This document shows, in pieces, positions 50,818 to 62,093 of a stretch of DNA of 64,000 nt. The stretch comes from an uncultured Pelagibacteraceae bacterium. Lineage in GTDB: Bacteria > Pseudomonadota > Alphaproteobacteria > Pelagibacterales > Pelagibacteraceae. The stretch's first letter is position 1, and the number at the start of each line of letters is the position of its first letter. Under the pieces are notes generated by a model that worked only from the letters and a program-made list of their open reading frames with translations, searched no databases and had not been told where the DNA came from. Made by a program: the position numbers and the translations under genes. Where the stretch lies: positions 124,001-188,000 of the forward strand of contig CABZAZ010000001.1 of assembly GCA_902523895.1 (NCBI GenBank). Direction: 5' to 3'.

Positions 50818-51597
50818 TTAAATATTGGCTGTTGCTAACATTTTCTTTATTTCAGCAATTGCTTTTGCAGGGTTTAAACCTTTAGGGCATGAACTAGTAC
50901 AGTTCAAAATAGTATGACAACGATACAATTTAAGTTCATCTGCTACTTTTTTTAATCTAGCTTGTCTTTCCTCATCTCTACTATCAATAATCCATCTATA
51001 AGCTTGTAATAAAACTGCTGGTCCTAAGTACTTATCTCCATTCCACCAATAACTTGGGCAAGAAGTAGAACAACATGCGCACATAATACATTCATAAGCA
51101 CCATCAAGCTTAGCTCTATCTTCTTTTGACTGAATTAACTCAGCTGACTCAGATTTTGAACTTGATTTTAACCAAGGTTCAATAGATTTATATTGCTTGT
51201 ATAATCCATCTAAATCTCCGATTAGATCTTTTTTAACTTTTAAGTGTGGCAACGGATAAATATCAATATCTCCATCAATATTTTCATGAGGAGTTGTGCA
51301 AGCAAGACCATTTTTACCGCCTATATTCATTGCACACGATCCACATACACCGTGAGCACATGATCGTCTGTAAGCAAGGGTGGGGTCTATTTCATTTTTA
51401 ATTTTATTTAAAATATCCAATACTTTGGATGGACAGTTATCCATATCAACTTCATAAGTGTCGATTCTTGGACCTTCTCCTGAAGATGGATCCCATCTAT
51501 ATACATTAACTTTTCTTAAATTTTTTGAGCCGGTTTTGTCCTTAAAATATTTACCTTTTTTTGTTTTGGAATTCTCAGGTAAACTGATTTGCACCAT
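50818..51597 (-). CDS. sdhB: Succinate dehydrogenase iron-sulfur subunit
   Basis: A 259-residue subunit carrying three clusters: [2Fe-2S] '[16 protein letters not shown]', and [4Fe-4S]/[3Fe-4S] '[16 protein letters not shown]' with '[17 protein letters not shown]'. It passes electrons from SdhA flavin to the membrane quinone. It overlaps the sdhA stop by one base. Confidence 0.98.
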   Translation of the reverse strand: MVQISLPENSKTKKGKYFKDKTGSKNLRKVNVYRWDPSSGEGPRIDTYEVDMDNCPSKVLDILNKIKNEIDPTLAYRRSCAHGVCGSCAMNIGGKNGLACTTPHENIDGDIDIYPLPHLKVKKDLIGDLDGLYKQYKSIEPWLKSSSKSESAELIQSKEDRAKLDGAYECIMCACCSTSCPSYWWNGDKYLGPAVLLQAYRWIIDSRDEERQARLKKVADELKLYRCHTILNCTSSCPKGLNPAKAIAEIKKMLATANI

Positions 51598-53372
51598 TAA
51601 TATACTCTCTCCTGAGGTGGAAAATACTGTACTTCATTGGTTAATGTAGACTTATGAACATCTCTATAACTTATTTTTGATTTTTTTCCATCACACCAAG
51701 CTAATGTATGTTGCATAAACTTCTCATCATCTCTTTTTGGATAATCTTCTCTTGCATGAGCTCCTCTACTTTCTTTCCTATTATAAGCGGAGTCAACTGT
51801 CACAACAGCTTGTCTAATTAAGTTATCAAATTCTAAAGTTTCTACTAGGTCAGTATTAAATATTAATGATTTATCTTTAACTGATAAAGAATCCAATCCA
51901 TCAAATGTTTGTCGTATTTCATCAACACCCTCTTTAAGTGTTTTCTCTGTTCTAAAAACCGCACATTTTGATTGCATTGTTTTTTGCATGGACAGTCTTA
52001 GTTCAGCAGTACCAATATCTCCATCAGAGTTTCTAATCTTATCAAAACGATCTAAACATTTTTGAGTTTCTGATTCACTGATCTCCTCATGTGGTGTACC
52101 AGGTTTAATTAGTTCAGCAGCTCTTTTTGCAGCTGCTCTTCCAAAAACAACAAGATCAATCAAAGAGTTAGAGCCCAATCTATTTGCTCCATGAACTGAA
52201 ACACAAGCTGCTTCCCCTATAGCCATAAGTCCTGGAACAGTTTTTTCAGAACCATTTACAGTCAAAACTTCTGCTTTATAATTTGTTGGTATACCACCCA
52301 TGTTATAATGAACTGTAGGTACAACTGGAATTGGCTCCTTAGTAACATCTACATTGGCAAATAATCTTGCTGCGTCTGTAATACCTGGCAATCTACTTTC
52401 TATAATTTCTTTATCTAGATGACTTAAGTTCAAATGAACATGATCTTGATCTTTTCCAACTCCTCTTCCTTCATTAATTTCAATTGACATTGACCTACTT
52501 ACAACATCACGTGATGCTAAATCCTTAGCTTTAGGCGCGTATCTTTCCATAAATCTTTCGCCTTTAGAATTTGTAAGATAACCTCCTTCACCTCTCGCAC
52601 CTTCTGTTATTAAGGTACCGTGTCCATAAATTCCGGTTGGATGAAATTGGACAAACTCCATATCTTGTAACGGTAGACCTGCTCTTAGCACCATTGCATT
52701 TCCATCACCAGTACATGTATGAGCAGATGTTGCAGAATAGTAAACTTTTCCGTAGCCACCTGTAGCTATAATAACAATATGAGATCTAAATCGATGAATA
52801 GTTCCATCATTTAAATTCCATGCTATCAATCCTTTACATTCTCCATCTTTCATTAAAAGATCGAGAGCAAAATACTCAATAAAAAACTCTGTCTTATGTT
52901 TTAAAGCTTGACCATATAAAGTGTGCAAAATTGCGTGTCCTGTTCGATCGGCTGCAGCACATGTTCTTTGGACTATTCCATTTCCATAATTTTTGGTCAT
53001 ACCACCAAAAGGTCTTTGATAAATTTTGCCATCCTCTGTTCTGCTAAATGGGACACCATATTTTTCCAATTCAATGACTGCTTTAGGAGCTTCTTTACAA
53101 AGGTACTCAATGCTATCTTGGTCTCCTAACCAATCTGCTCCTTTTACAGTATCATACATATGCCAACGCCAGTCGTCTTCGCCCATGTTTCCAAGGGCAG
53201 CTGAAATTCCACCTTGCGCAGCAGAAGTATGACTTCTTGTTGGAAATACTTTTGAAATACATGCAGTTTTTAATCCTGCTTCACTTAAACCAACAGCGGC
53301 TCTTAAGCCAGAACCACCAGCACCTAGGACTACAACGTCATATTCATGATCTATTATTTTATATGAACTCAT
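51597..53372 (-). CDS. sdhA: Succinate dehydrogenase flavoprotein subunit
   Basis: A 591-residue catalytic subunit. FAD motif '[20 protein letters not shown]', covalent-FAD histidine in '[16 protein letters not shown]', '[11 protein letters not shown]' and '[10 protein letters not shown]' (active site). It overlaps sdhD by 4 bases (ATGA). Confidence 0.98.
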   Translation of the reverse strand: MSSYKIIDHEYDVVVLGAGGSGLRAAVGLSEAGLKTACISKVFPTRSHTSAAQGGISAALGNMGEDDWRWHMYDTVKGADWLGDQDSIEYLCKEAPKAVIELEKYGVPFSRTEDGKIYQRPFGGMTKNYGNGIVQRTCAAADRTGHAILHTLYGQALKHKTEFFIEYFALDLLMKDGECKGLIAWNLNDGTIHRFRSHIVIIATGGYGKVYYSATSAHTCTGDGNAMVLRAGLPLQDMEFVQFHPTGIYGHGTLITEGARGEGGYLTNSKGERFMERYAPKAKDLASRDVVSRSMSIEINEGRGVGKDQDHVHLNLSHLDKEIIESRLPGITDAARLFANVDVTKEPIPVVPTVHYNMGGIPTNYKAEVLTVNGSEKTVPGLMAIGEAACVSVHGANRLGSNSLIDLVVFGRAAAKRAAELIKPGTPHEEISESETQKCLDRFDKIRNSDGDIGTAELRLSMQKTMQSKCAVFRTEKTLKEGVDEIRQTFDGLDSLSVKDKSLIFNTDLVETLEFDNLIRQAVVTVDSAYNRKESRGAHAREDYPKRDDEKFMQHTLAWCDGKKSKISYRDVHKSTLTNEVQYFPPQERVY

Positions 53373-53692
53373 AAGCTAGAGATTAATATAATTGTAATTA
53401 GAGGAATTACTACTGCTGATGCATATAAAAGCTTATTTGCGACACTTTTGATTTTATCATTTTTAATATAATCCTCAAAAACCTCACTTATACTTAAAGC
53501 TGAAAAAAAATAAGAATTTATTATAAAAATACTAAATAAAAATTTAGATAAAGGCATTGTAAAAAATTCTATTAGATTTAAGTATTCTTTATCATAAATC
53601 ATTGTGAAATTTAAAATAAACCATGTCATCAATGGCACTAACAAAACTCCACTGATCTTTAAAAAAATCCATTTTTTAGTCGCACTAATCAT
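53369..53692 (-). CDS. sdhD: Succinate dehydrogenase membrane anchor subunit
   Basis: A 107-residue protein with three predicted helices (about 12-32, 48-68, 84-104). Sequence conservation is low, as usual for SdhD; identity rests mainly on size, topology and its place between sdhC and sdhA. With SdhC it holds haem b and the quinone site. Confidence 0.88.
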   Translation of the reverse strand: MISATKKWIFLKISGVLLVPLMTWFILNFTMIYDKEYLNLIEFFTMPLSKFLFSIFIINSYFFSALSISEVFEDYIKNDKIKSVANKLLYASAVVIPLITIILISSL

Positions 53693-53693
53693 A

Positions 53694-54077
53694 CTAAATA
53701 AAATTTTTTCCTAATGTAAAAAAAATAATCGTTAAAATTATTGATCCAAATATTACTATTAAACCCGTGATCCTAGTTATCTTCAGTTCAAAACCATAAC
53801 CTAGATCCATTATCAAGTGTCGAATTTCACTTAATATTTGAAATGAAAAAGACCATGTGATTCCCAAAATGATAAATTTCCCAAATAATGATTTTAAAAA
53901 TAAATTAATTACTTCATAATTATTTTCACCAAGAAGAAGTAAACAAGACCAAATGCAAATAAAAGTAATTCCAATAATATTTATCACTCCTGTAATTCTA
54001 TGAGTAATGGAAACCAAAGAGGAAATATGCCATCTATAAATTTGAATATGTGGTGATAGAGGAGGTTTATTTTCCAT
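53694..54077 (-). CDS. sdhC: Succinate dehydrogenase cytochrome b556 subunit
   Basis: A 127-residue protein with three helices. 'PLSPHIQIYRWHISSLVSIT' (quoted as start region), 'HRITG' and 'EIRHLIMDLGYG' (haem-ligand His) are typical SdhC motifs. The start lies 11 bases inside the end of asd, so the sdh operon is joined to asd without any gap. Confidence 0.94.
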   Translation of the reverse strand: MENKPPLSPHIQIYRWHISSLVSITHRITGVINIIGITFICIWSCLLLLGENNYEVINLFLKSLFGKFIILGITWSFSFQILSEIRHLIMDLGYGFELKITRITGLIVIFGSIILTIIFFTLGKNFI

Positions 54078-55074
54078 AAAAATTATTTTTAATTAATGTT
54101 TCAGCTATTTCAACTGCATTCAATGCAGCGCCTCTTAGAAGATTATCAGATACAATCCACAAATTTAATCCATTTTTTATTGTTTTATCTTCTCTAATCC
54201 TTGAAATAAAAGTTTCATCTTTTCCTTCTGCCTCTAATGGTGTCGAGTAACCTCCATCAATTCTTTCATCAATTACTTTGCAACCATCAAAACTATTCAG
54301 TGCTTTATTTATTTGCTCTAAAGAAAAAGTTTTCTCAAATTGAATATTTACCGATTCTGAGTGAGAAACAGATATTGGTAACCTAACACATGTTGCTGTT
54401 AGATCGATTTTGTCATCTAAGATTTTTTTAGTCTCGTTTCTCATTTTTAATTCTTCTTTCGTGTAGCCATCTTCTGAAAAAACATCTATATGCGGGATTG
54501 CATTAAAAGCAATTGGTTTTGTAAAATTTTCAGATTTAATATCTTTACCATCTAAAGCTAATTTAGTTTGTTTAATCAATTCATCCATTGATGCTTTGCC
54601 AGCACCAGAAACGGATTGGTATGTTGAAACAACTATTCTTTTAATTACAAATAAATCATGTAATGGCTTTAATGCGATTACTAATTGTGCTGTTGAACAA
54701 TTAGGATTTGCAATAATATTTTTTTTAATATTGTTTAAAGCATCTGAATTTACCTGTGGGACTATTAAAGGAACATCCGGATCCATTCTGAAAAAACTTG
54801 AATTATCAATTACTAAACAATGCTTGGCTGCTTTTTCAGCAAATTTTTCAGAAATTTTACCACCTGCTGCAAAAAAAGCGATTTTAACTTTGGAAAAATC
54901 AAAATTTTCTAATTCACTCACTATAATATCTTTACCTTGAAAATGAATTTTTTTTCCAGCGCTTTTAGACGAAGCAACTAAGTAAAGATTTCCTGAAGTA
55001 AGTCCTTTTTTTTCGAGAACTTCCAGAGTTTTTCTTCCAACATTACCTGTTGCTCCTACTATTGCTATATTCAT
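54067..55074 (-). CDS. asd: Aspartate-semialdehyde dehydrogenase
   Basis: A 335-residue enzyme making aspartate semialdehyde, the branch point to lysine/diaminopimelate, threonine and methionine. 'IAIVGATGNVGRKTLEVL' (NADP site), catalytic Cys in 'IANPNCSTAQLVIAL', and 'CVRLPISVSHSESV' are present. It lies 15 bases after dmdA and overlaps sdhC, so it may be cotranscribed with DMSP genes. Confidence 0.96.
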   Translation of the reverse strand: MNIAIVGATGNVGRKTLEVLEKKGLTSGNLYLVASSKSAGKKIHFQGKDIIVSELENFDFSKVKIAFFAAGGKISEKFAEKAAKHCLVIDNSSFFRMDPDVPLIVPQVNSDALNNIKKNIIANPNCSTAQLVIALKPLHDLFVIKRIVVSTYQSVSGAGKASMDELIKQTKLALDGKDIKSENFTKPIAFNAIPHIDVFSEDGYTKEELKMRNETKKILDDKIDLTATCVRLPISVSHSESVNIQFEKTFSLEQINKALNSFDGCKVIDERIDGGYSTPLEAEGKDETFISRIREDKTIKNGLNLWIVSDNLLRGAALNAVEIAETLIKNNFYGK

Positions 55075-55089
55075 GATGTAGGTTTTATA

Positions 55090-56199
55090 CTAGATGAAAG
55101 GTAAATCGCAAACTTTTACAGCTATTAAATTTCCATCAATTTCCAATAATCCTGAAGCGGATGCTTTACAATGTGGCTCATTTATCATCGCAATACCTAT
55201 AGACTTTTTAAAATGAGGTGAATAACAGGCAGATCTTAAATCCCCAATTAAATTTCCTTTTTCATCTTTAATATTAAGAGATTTAGTTAAATTAATTTTA
55301 CTAGTATCAATCTGAACACCCATTAATTTTCTTTTGATCCCGTCTTTTTGAATCTTTTTCAGTCTTTCCTTACCTAAAAAATCTATATCTGTATCTAGAT
55401 TTACATACTTTTCAAAACCACATTCAAATGGATTATCATTATTGTCAAAATCGTTTCCATAAGAAAGTAAACCACTTTCTATTCTTTCAATTAAATTTGG
55501 ACATCCAGCTTTTACATTGAATTCTTTTCCTAATACAAAGAGTTGATCATATAAATCTAATCCGGATTTAGTATTTTCAACATAGATCTCAAAACCTCCT
55601 TGTTTTGACCAACCAGATCTAGCAATTAAATGTTTTACACCCTTATAATCATAATAATTAAATCCAAAAAATTTTAACTCTTTTATCTCCTTACCAAAAA
55701 TTTTTTCCATCAAATCAAAAGATTTGGGTCCTTGAATTGCTAGGATGTCAACATTAGGCTCAAAAATATTTACATTGAATTTATTACCTGATGCTAATCC
55801 TTTTGCAAAAAAAATAACATCGGAGTCAGCAATTGAGATCCACCATCTATCTTCAGCTAGCTTTAAAATAACTGGATCATTTACTAAATTTCCACTTTCA
55901 TCAATTATTGGGCAATAATAACATCTGCCGATTTTGGAATTGGATAAATCTCTACAGGTCATAAGTTGAACAAGTTTCGCTGCATCATTGCCTGAAATTT
56001 CAACCTGTCTTTCTGCTGATACATCCCATACTTGAACATTTTTTTTTAAATGATCACAGGATTCTTCTAAAGATCCAAATGCTGCTGGTAACAGCATATG
56101 ATTATAAACTGTGTAGGCAGTCACACCTTGATTTTCAATTCTTGAAGTATACGGAGTACTTCTCACTCTTCTTGATTTAGCTATTGGATAACTTTTCAT
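55090..56199 (-). CDS. dmdA: Dimethylsulfoniopropionate (DMSP) demethylase
   Basis: A 369-residue GcvT-fold enzyme that moves a methyl group from DMSP to tetrahydrofolate, giving methylmercaptopropionate. The length equals that of the Candidatus Pelagibacter DmdA. The N terminus '[18 protein letters not shown]' and '[14 protein letters not shown]' are characteristic of DmdA and differ from glycine-cleavage T proteins; '[16 protein letters not shown]' and '[15 protein letters not shown]' are also seen. The downstream genes of the pathway (dmdB, dmdC) lie just upstream in the same operon. The start overlaps the alpha/beta hydrolase stop by 4 bases. No glycine riboswitch precedes it. Confidence 0.93.
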   Translation of the reverse strand: MKSYPIAKSRRVRSTPYTSRIENQGVTAYTVYNHMLLPAAFGSLEESCDHLKKNVQVWDVSAERQVEISGNDAAKLVQLMTCRDLSNSKIGRCYYCPIIDESGNLVNDPVILKLAEDRWWISIADSDVIFFAKGLASGNKFNVNIFEPNVDILAIQGPKSFDLMEKIFGKEIKELKFFGFNYYDYKGVKHLIARSGWSKQGGFEIYVENTKSGLDLYDQLFVLGKEFNVKAGCPNLIERIESGLLSYGNDFDNNDNPFECGFEKYVNLDTDIDFLGKERLKKIQKDGIKRKLMGVQIDTSKINLTKSLNIKDEKGNLIGDLRSACYSPHFKKSIGIAMINEPHCKASASGLLEIDGNLIAVKVCDLPFI

Positions 56200-56972
56200 T
56201 TATTTAAGAATTCTAAAATCTTTTCTCTCATTTCAAATGCTTTTTCAATCATTATCATATGGCCACATCCTTTGATCACGTGAGTAGTTGAATTTTTAAT
56301 CAAATTAGAGAATTTTTTTCCTGCTTCTAAATTAACCATTTTATCTAATTCTCCAAATATAAGCATTGATGGTAGATCGATTTCTTTTGCAGCCTTAGAG
56401 CCATTTAAATAATTGTTACATGCATTTAAATCAACAGCCAAAATTTCACTTATATCTCTCGGCGATTGAATGATTTTTTCTACTGGGTTACCACCAATAA
56501 ACTTTTTTGAACCCTCATATCCCCATTTCATCATTAATTTAACAGCGTCTGAGTGTCCGCTTTGAGCTAATTCAATTAAATCCGGATGTACTGGCATTTT
56601 ATTTGAACCTCCTACAAAAACTAATTTTTTTAGTCTCTCTTTATATCTTGAAGAATATTCGAGTATTTCTAAACATCCTTGAGAATGACCAACTAAAATT
56701 AAGTTTTTTAATTTTAATTTATCAAATACTTTTTCCATCCAATCAGCAATTTTTTCAACACTATCTAAGCAAGGACCATCTGAATTTCCATGTCCAGGTA
56801 AATCTATAGATAATACATTATAATTTTTTGATGAAAAAAATTGTTCAGCTAGCGACCAGACAATATGTGAGAGACCACTTCCATGTAAAAATACTATCGT
56901 ATCTTTATTTGTATCTATACCCTGGCCAGAGTCGGATGCATGAATGTTTTTGTTTTCTAGTTGGAATATCAA
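56196..56972 (-). CDS. Alpha/beta hydrolase in the DMSP operon, function unknown
   Basis: A 258-residue alpha/beta hydrolase without a signal peptide. The oxyanion loop is '[12 protein letters not shown]' and the nucleophile elbow is '[12 protein letters not shown]' (Ser 97). The acid is probably in 'FGELDKMV', and the late histidine is in '[11 protein letters not shown]'. All triad residues are present, so it is likely active. It lies between dmdB (9 bases upstream) and dmdA (4-base overlap) and must be made with them. It could be a thioesterase or hydrolase acting on methylthio-acyl-CoA intermediates, since no DmdD-type hydratase gene is seen. That is inference. Confidence 0.8.
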   Translation of the reverse strand: MIFQLENKNIHASDSGQGIDTNKDTIVFLHGSGLSHIVWSLAEQFFSSKNYNVLSIDLPGHGNSDGPCLDSVEKIADWMEKVFDKLKLKNLILVGHSQGCLEILEYSSRYKERLKKLVFVGGSNKMPVHPDLIELAQSGHSDAVKLMMKWGYEGSKKFIGGNPVEKIIQSPRDISEILAVDLNACNNYLNGSKAAKEIDLPSMLIFGELDKMVNLEAGKKFSNLIKNSTTHVIKGCGHMIMIEKAFEMREKILEFLNK

Positions 56973-56980
56973 TTATTTTC

Positions 56981-58597
56981 CTAAAATTTTTTTCTTAACT
57001 CAAATTTTTGAATTTTACCTGTTGAAGTCTTTGGTAATTCACAAAAAACAACTTGTTTCGGCACTTTAAAACCAGCAAGAGTTTCTTTGCAAAAACTTAT
57101 TAATTCTTTTTCTGTGACTGGTTTATCTTGGACCATCTCAATAAATGCACATGGGACTTCGCCCCATTTTTCATCTGGTTTTGCTACTACCGCTGCAATA
57201 GAAACTGATGGATGCTTTGCTAAAGTGTTTTCTATTTCGATTGAAGAAATATTTTCACCTCCAGAAATAATGATGTCTTTCGATCTGTCTTGAATTTTAA
57301 CATATCCATCTGGATGCATAACTGCCAAATCTCCAGAATGAAACCAACCACCATTCATCGCTTTGTCTGTTGCATTTTTATCCTTGAAATAACCCTTCAT
57401 AACGACATTTCCTTTAATCATAATTTCACCAATCGTTTTTCCATCTTTTGGAACTTCTTTCATAGTTTCAGGGTCCATAACTGTGATCCCCTCTGTATTA
57501 GGATATCTTACACCTTGTCTTGCCTTTATTTCATTTTGTTTTTCTTCATCAAATTCATTCCAAGAATCGTTCCAAGCACATTGAGTAACATGGCCATAAG
57601 TTTCTGTTAATCCATAGACATGCATTACCTCGAATCCAAGCTCTTTCATTTTTTTAAATATAATACTTGGTGGTGGCGCACCAGCAGTTAATACATAAAC
57701 TTTTTGTTTTAATTTTTTTCTATCCGACTCTGGAGCTCCGGTGATCATATTCAATACAATCGGTGCTCCACCAAAATGGGTAACATCATATTTATCAATT
57801 AATTCAAATATTTTTTTTATATCAATATTTCTTAAACAAATAGTTCTTCCATTTAACATAGGGACAGTCCATGGATAACCCCAACCATTACAATGAAACA
57901 TAGGTACAATTGTTAAAAAATTTAACCTATTTGGCATATTCCATGCAACTGCACTTCCAGTTGACATTAAATATGATCCTCTATGATGATAAACTACACC
58001 TTTAGGGTTTCCAGTTGTTCCTGAAGTATAACTAAGTGATAATGCTTGCCATTCATCTTCTGGCATTTTCCAATCATAATTTTCATCACCAGTGTTTAAA
58101 AAACTCTCATATTCTAATTCTCCAATTTGCTCACACTTAGATTGGTCTGCTAATTTATCATTGATATCGATTATTATGATTTTTCTTTTTAAAGTATTTA
58201 AGGCCTTTTTAACCTCAACATGAAGTTGCCTATCAACAACTAAAACTTTTGCCTCACTATGTTCTAAAATATACGCAATTGTCTTAGCATCTAATCTTAT
58301 ATTAATAGTATTAAGAACTGCACCTGTCATAGGAACCGAATAGTGTCCTTCAAAAATTTCAGGGGTATTAAAAGCTAAAAATGAAACAGTATCACCCTTA
58401 CTAACTCCAATTTTATTAAGTGCACTAGCAAATTTTACAGTACGTTTATAAACTTGAGACCAAGTATATTTCCTATCTTCATAAATAACTGCTTCATAAT
58501 TGGGATAAATCTCATAAGCTCTTTTCAAAAAAGTCAAAGGTGTTAATGGAACATAATTTGCATCATTTTTATTAAGATTAGTTTCGTAATGGCTCAT
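56981..58597 (-). CDS. dmdB: Methylmercaptopropionate-CoA ligase (DmdB-like acyl-CoA synthetase)
   Basis: A 538-residue ANL-family ligase. P-loop 'SYTSGTTGNPKGVVYHHRG', 'HVYGLTETYGHV', 'SGGENISSIEIE', and the C-terminal catalytic Lys region 'PKTSTGKIQKFELRK' are visible. By family it activates a short/medium acid with ATP and CoA. In this operon (dmdC before, dmdA two genes after) the substrate should be 3-methylmercaptopropionate. It starts right after dmdC. A general fatty-acyl ligase is the alternative. Confidence 0.88.
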   Translation of the reverse strand: MSHYETNLNKNDANYVPLTPLTFLKRAYEIYPNYEAVIYEDRKYTWSQVYKRTVKFASALNKIGVSKGDTVSFLAFNTPEIFEGHYSVPMTGAVLNTINIRLDAKTIAYILEHSEAKVLVVDRQLHVEVKKALNTLKRKIIIIDINDKLADQSKCEQIGELEYESFLNTGDENYDWKMPEDEWQALSLSYTSGTTGNPKGVVYHHRGSYLMSTGSAVAWNMPNRLNFLTIVPMFHCNGWGYPWTVPMLNGRTICLRNIDIKKIFELIDKYDVTHFGGAPIVLNMITGAPESDRKKLKQKVYVLTAGAPPPSIIFKKMKELGFEVMHVYGLTETYGHVTQCAWNDSWNEFDEEKQNEIKARQGVRYPNTEGITVMDPETMKEVPKDGKTIGEIMIKGNVVMKGYFKDKNATDKAMNGGWFHSGDLAVMHPDGYVKIQDRSKDIIISGGENISSIEIENTLAKHPSVSIAAVVAKPDEKWGEVPCAFIEMVQDKPVTEKELISFCKETLAGFKVPKQVVFCELPKTSTGKIQKFELRKKF

Positions 58598-60361
58598 TTA
58601 ATTGAACTTGAAATTCATTATATTTGAACTTCCAGAGATTGCAGACTTATAATGATGTTCAGCTCTAGGTAATACTTTATCAAAATAAAATCTAGCAGTG
58701 TCTATTTTATCATTATAAAAATTTTTATTTTCCTCATAATCTTTAAAACTTACCTCTAAAACCTTAATCCATGCATATGCAATAGATACATAACCTAAAG
58801 TTTTAAGGTAATCATTAGCTGCTGCACTAACATCATCTTTTGATGTAGTTGCTTTATCTGTAATCCAATCACTAAATTTTTTAAGAGTGTCTAAATTCTT
58901 ATTAAATTCTGATAAAAATGGTTTAATTTTTTCATTGTCAGTTTCACACTCTGACTTAACATGGTCTAAAAATTTATTTATTATATTGACGTTTTTATTT
59001 GATAATTTTCTGAAAACTAGGTCTGAAGCTTGAACCGAATTTGTACCTTCATAGATAGGTGTAATTCTATTATCTCTATATAATTGTTCTATTCCTTGAT
59101 CTTTAGTGTATCCGTATCCACCATGTATTTGCATAGCATCACTTGTGATTTCCATTGCTAAATCTGTGAATAATGATTTTACCACAGGAGTCATGAGGGA
59201 AACATAATCTGAGGCTTCCTGACGGGTTTTTTCATCTGGATGATTTAAACTTACTTCAGTTTGCTGCGACAACCAAAAACATAAAGCTCTTTCACCTTCA
59301 ATAATTGATTTCATATTAAGTAGGGTTCTTCTAATGTCAGCGTGTTCAATTATAAAATCTGCACCATTTTTTGAATTAGAATTATTTGATTTTCCTTGTT
59401 TTCTCTCTTTTGCATAAGTAAGTGAATTTTGATAGGCAATTTCTGAAATACCTAATCCTTGTATACCAACAACTATTCTTTCAAGATTCATCATGGTGAA
59501 CATTGCACTTAATCCTTTTTCTTTAGCACCTATCATGTATCCAGTAGCATCATCAAAATTTAATACACAAGTTGCTGATCCCTTTATTCCCATCTTAGTC
59601 TCTATAGATCCTGTAGATATCCCATTTCTTGGTCCAATTGTTCCGTCGTCTTTAACCACAAATTTTGGAACTAAAAACAAACTTATTCCTTTTGTGCCTG
59701 CTGGAGAGTCGTCAGCTCTTGCCAAAACTAGATGAATAATATTCTCAGTTAAATCATGATCACCAGATGTAATAAATATTTTTTGACCACTTATTCTATA
59801 AGTTCCGTCAGTTTGTTTCTTAGCTTTTGTTCTTAGTAAACCCAAATCGGTACCACATATTGGCTCAGTTAAACACATAGTGCCGCTCCATTTTCCCTCA
59901 ACTATTTTAGGTAAATATTTATTTTTTATATCATCTGTAGCATGATGATTAATACAATTATATGCACCTATACTTAGTTCGCTGTATAATTTAAAAGACA
60001 AACTTGCTGAGGAAAGCATTTCATCAAAAAATGCACTTACAGTTTTTGGCATACCTTGACCCCCATATTTTGGATCACAAGATAATGAAGTCCATCCGTC
60101 CTCAATGTATTTTTTGTAAGCTTCTTTATAACCTGGAGGAGTTCTTACTACTCCATTTTCTAAAACTGCAGGATTTTCGTCACCAGCTTTAGCTAACGGT
60201 AAAATTAAATTTTGATTAATCTTCGCTGCCTCCTGTAAAATATCTTTTACTAAATCAGTTGTTACCTCTTTATATTTTTCTAACTCATTATATTTTTGAT
60301 TATTTCTAAGTTTCTCGAATAGAAACATCATATCGTCAACAGGGGCGGTATAGCTTGGCAT
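58598..60361 (-). CDS. dmdC: Methylmercaptopropionyl-CoA dehydrogenase (DmdC-like acyl-CoA dehydrogenase)
   Basis: A 587-residue acyl-CoA dehydrogenase of the long type with an extra C-terminal region. 'MCLTEPICGTDLGLLRTKA' and 'ISGQKIFITSGDHDL' (FAD/substrate region), 'QIHGGYGYTKDQGIEQLYRD' and 'ITPIYEGTNSVQASDL' with the catalytic Glu are clear. DmdC oxidises methylmercaptopropionyl-CoA to methylthioacryloyl-CoA. Its size and location directly upstream of dmdB fit this. It follows leuB after 26 bases. Confidence 0.88.
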   Translation of the reverse strand: MPSYTAPVDDMMFLFEKLRNNQKYNELEKYKEVTTDLVKDILQEAAKINQNLILPLAKAGDENPAVLENGVVRTPPGYKEAYKKYIEDGWTSLSCDPKYGGQGMPKTVSAFFDEMLSSASLSFKLYSELSIGAYNCINHHATDDIKNKYLPKIVEGKWSGTMCLTEPICGTDLGLLRTKAKKQTDGTYRISGQKIFITSGDHDLTENIIHLVLARADDSPAGTKGISLFLVPKFVVKDDGTIGPRNGISTGSIETKMGIKGSATCVLNFDDATGYMIGAKEKGLSAMFTMMNLERIVVGIQGLGISEIAYQNSLTYAKERKQGKSNNSNSKNGADFIIEHADIRRTLLNMKSIIEGERALCFWLSQQTEVSLNHPDEKTRQEASDYVSLMTPVVKSLFTDLAMEITSDAMQIHGGYGYTKDQGIEQLYRDNRITPIYEGTNSVQASDLVFRKLSNKNVNIINKFLDHVKSECETDNEKIKPFLSEFNKNLDTLKKFSDWITDKATTSKDDVSAAANDYLKTLGYVSIAYAWIKVLEVSFKDYEENKNFYNDKIDTARFYFDKVLPRAEHHYKSAISGSSNIMNFKFN

Positions 60362-60387
60362 AGTATGACTTTAAGATAATTAATTAA

Positions 60388-61494
60388 TTATTGCAATTTT
60401 GAAATGATCGCATCACCCATTTGAGAAGTAGAAACTTCTTTCATTTTATCAGACATTATATCTTTTGTTCTTAATCCATCATTAAGAGCCTCTTGTACAG
60501 CCTTTTCTAGGGCCTCTGCCTCTTTATCTAAATCTAAAGAATATCTTAGTGCCATAGCAAAACTCAAAATTGAGGCGATGGGATTAGCAACTCCTTTTCC
60601 AGCAATGTCTGGAGCTGAACCATGAATAGGTTCATACATAGCTCTCATTTCGCCATCCTTATTTTTTGCACCTAATGATGCAGAAGGTAGTAATCCAAGA
60701 GAACCTGTTAACATAGAAGCCTCATCTGATAACATGTCACCAAATAAATTATCAGTTAAGATTACATCAAATTGCTTTGGGTTTCTTACTAATTGCATTG
60801 CACAATTATCAGCCAACATATGACTTAACTCGACCTCCTTATAATCTTTATCATGTAATGATTGCACTTCTTCTTTCCAAAGTTGACCCGCTTCCATTAC
60901 ATTAGATTTTTCACAAGATATGACTCTATTTGATCTTTTTTTAGCTAAGTCAAAAGCAACTCTAGCTACTCTAATAATTTCACTACTGGTATAAGTATGA
61001 GTGTTTACTCCTTTTCTTTCTCCATTTTCTATTGGTTTAATTCCTCTTGGTTCACCAAAATATACTCCACCAGTTAATTCTCTAACTATTAAAATATCTA
61101 AACCCGATACAATTTCTGGTTTTAAAGTTGAGGCATTTACCAATTGTTCAAAGCATATTGCTGGCCTTAAATTAGCAAAAAGTTTTAGTTCTTTTCTAAG
61201 TTTTAAAAGGGCTCTCTCAGGTTTTTTTGAAAATTCTACACCATCCCATTTTGGTCCACCAACTGCACCTAACATTATTACAGCGCTCTCTAATGCTTTA
61301 TAAAAAACTTCATCAGTAAGAGGTGTTCCATGCTTATCAAAAGAAATTCCTCCAACTAAATCCTCATCAATTTCAAAATCTAAAGATTTTTTATCATTGA
61401 ACCAATTGATTACTTTTTTGACCTCTGCAATCACTTCAGGACCTATTCCATCACCTGGTAACAATAACACTCTTCTTTTTTTAACTTTAATCAT
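60388..61494 (-). CDS. leuB: 3-isopropylmalate dehydrogenase
   Basis: A 368-residue NAD-dependent enzyme of leucine synthesis. '[18 protein letters not shown]', '[13 protein letters not shown]', '[20 protein letters not shown]' (quoted in part) and '[18 protein letters not shown]' are typical. It overlaps the leuD end by 8 bases. The three leu genes run leuC-leuD-leuB. Confidence 0.98.
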   Translation of the reverse strand: MIKVKKRRVLLLPGDGIGPEVIAEVKKVINWFNDKKSLDFEIDEDLVGGISFDKHGTPLTDEVFYKALESAVIMLGAVGGPKWDGVEFSKKPERALLKLRKELKLFANLRPAICFEQLVNASTLKPEIVSGLDILIVRELTGGVYFGEPRGIKPIENGERKGVNTHTYTSSEIIRVARVAFDLAKKRSNRVISCEKSNVMEAGQLWKEEVQSLHDKDYKEVELSHMLADNCAMQLVRNPKQFDVILTDNLFGDMLSDEASMLTGSLGLLPSASLGAKNKDGEMRAMYEPIHGSAPDIAGKGVANPIASILSFAMALRYSLDLDKEAEALEKAVQEALNDGLRTKDIMSDKMKEVSTSQMGDAIISKLQ

Positions 61495-62092
61495 TAAACA
61501 CCCAGGGCTTTTTGACTTTTAAATCTTTTTCAAAAATTTCTATTTTATCAGATTTTTTTAATGAAAGAGCTATATCGTCTAATCCTTCTAACAAACACTT
61601 TTTTTTAAACGAGTCTACTTTAAATTTTAATTCATTATTTCCAAAAATAACTTTTTCTTCCTTAAGATCTATAAAAATTTCCTCTTTTCTTTTTGCATAC
61701 TCTGATAGTTCTTTAATTTTATCATCATCTAAAATTATTGGTAAAATTCCATTTTTAAAACAGTTGTTATAAAAGATATCTGCAAAACTAGAACTTATCA
61801 CACACGTGATACCAAAATCTAATAATGCCCATGGAGCATGTTCTCTTGAAGAACCACAACCAAAATTTTTTCCAGCAATTAGAATTTTTGAGTTATTGTA
61901 AGGATCTGTGTTTAAAACAAAGTCATTTATTTCTTTACCTTGATCATCATATCTCATCTCAAAAAATAAATTTTTGCCCAGTCCAGTTCTTTTAATTGTT
62001 TTTAAAAATTGTTTTGGAATAATCATATCTGTATCAATATTAACTATTGGCAAATACGCTGGTATACTCTTCAAGGTGTTAAATTTTTGCAT
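61487..62092 (-). CDS. leuD: 3-isopropylmalate dehydratase small subunit
   Basis: A 201-residue swivelling-domain subunit with '[20 protein letters not shown]', '[20 protein letters not shown]' and '[17 protein letters not shown]', all LeuD hallmarks. It pairs with LeuC to isomerise isopropylmalate. It lies one base after leuC. Confidence 0.98.
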   Translation of the reverse strand: MQKFNTLKSIPAYLPIVNIDTDMIIPKQFLKTIKRTGLGKNLFFEMRYDDQGKEINDFVLNTDPYNNSKILIAGKNFGCGSSREHAPWALLDFGITCVISSSFADIFYNNCFKNGILPIILDDDKIKELSEYAKRKEEIFIDLKEEKVIFGNNELKFKVDSFKKKCLLEGLDDIALSLKKSDKIEIFEKDLKVKKPWVFND

Positions 62093-62093
62093 G

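Noticed and set aside
55090-56199. Glycine cleavage T protein (GcvT)
   Set aside because: The fold is shared, but the length of 369 residues, the N-terminal SRRVRSTPY / TVYNHMLLP motifs and the dmdB/dmdC neighbours fit DmdA; no gcvH/gcvP is nearby.
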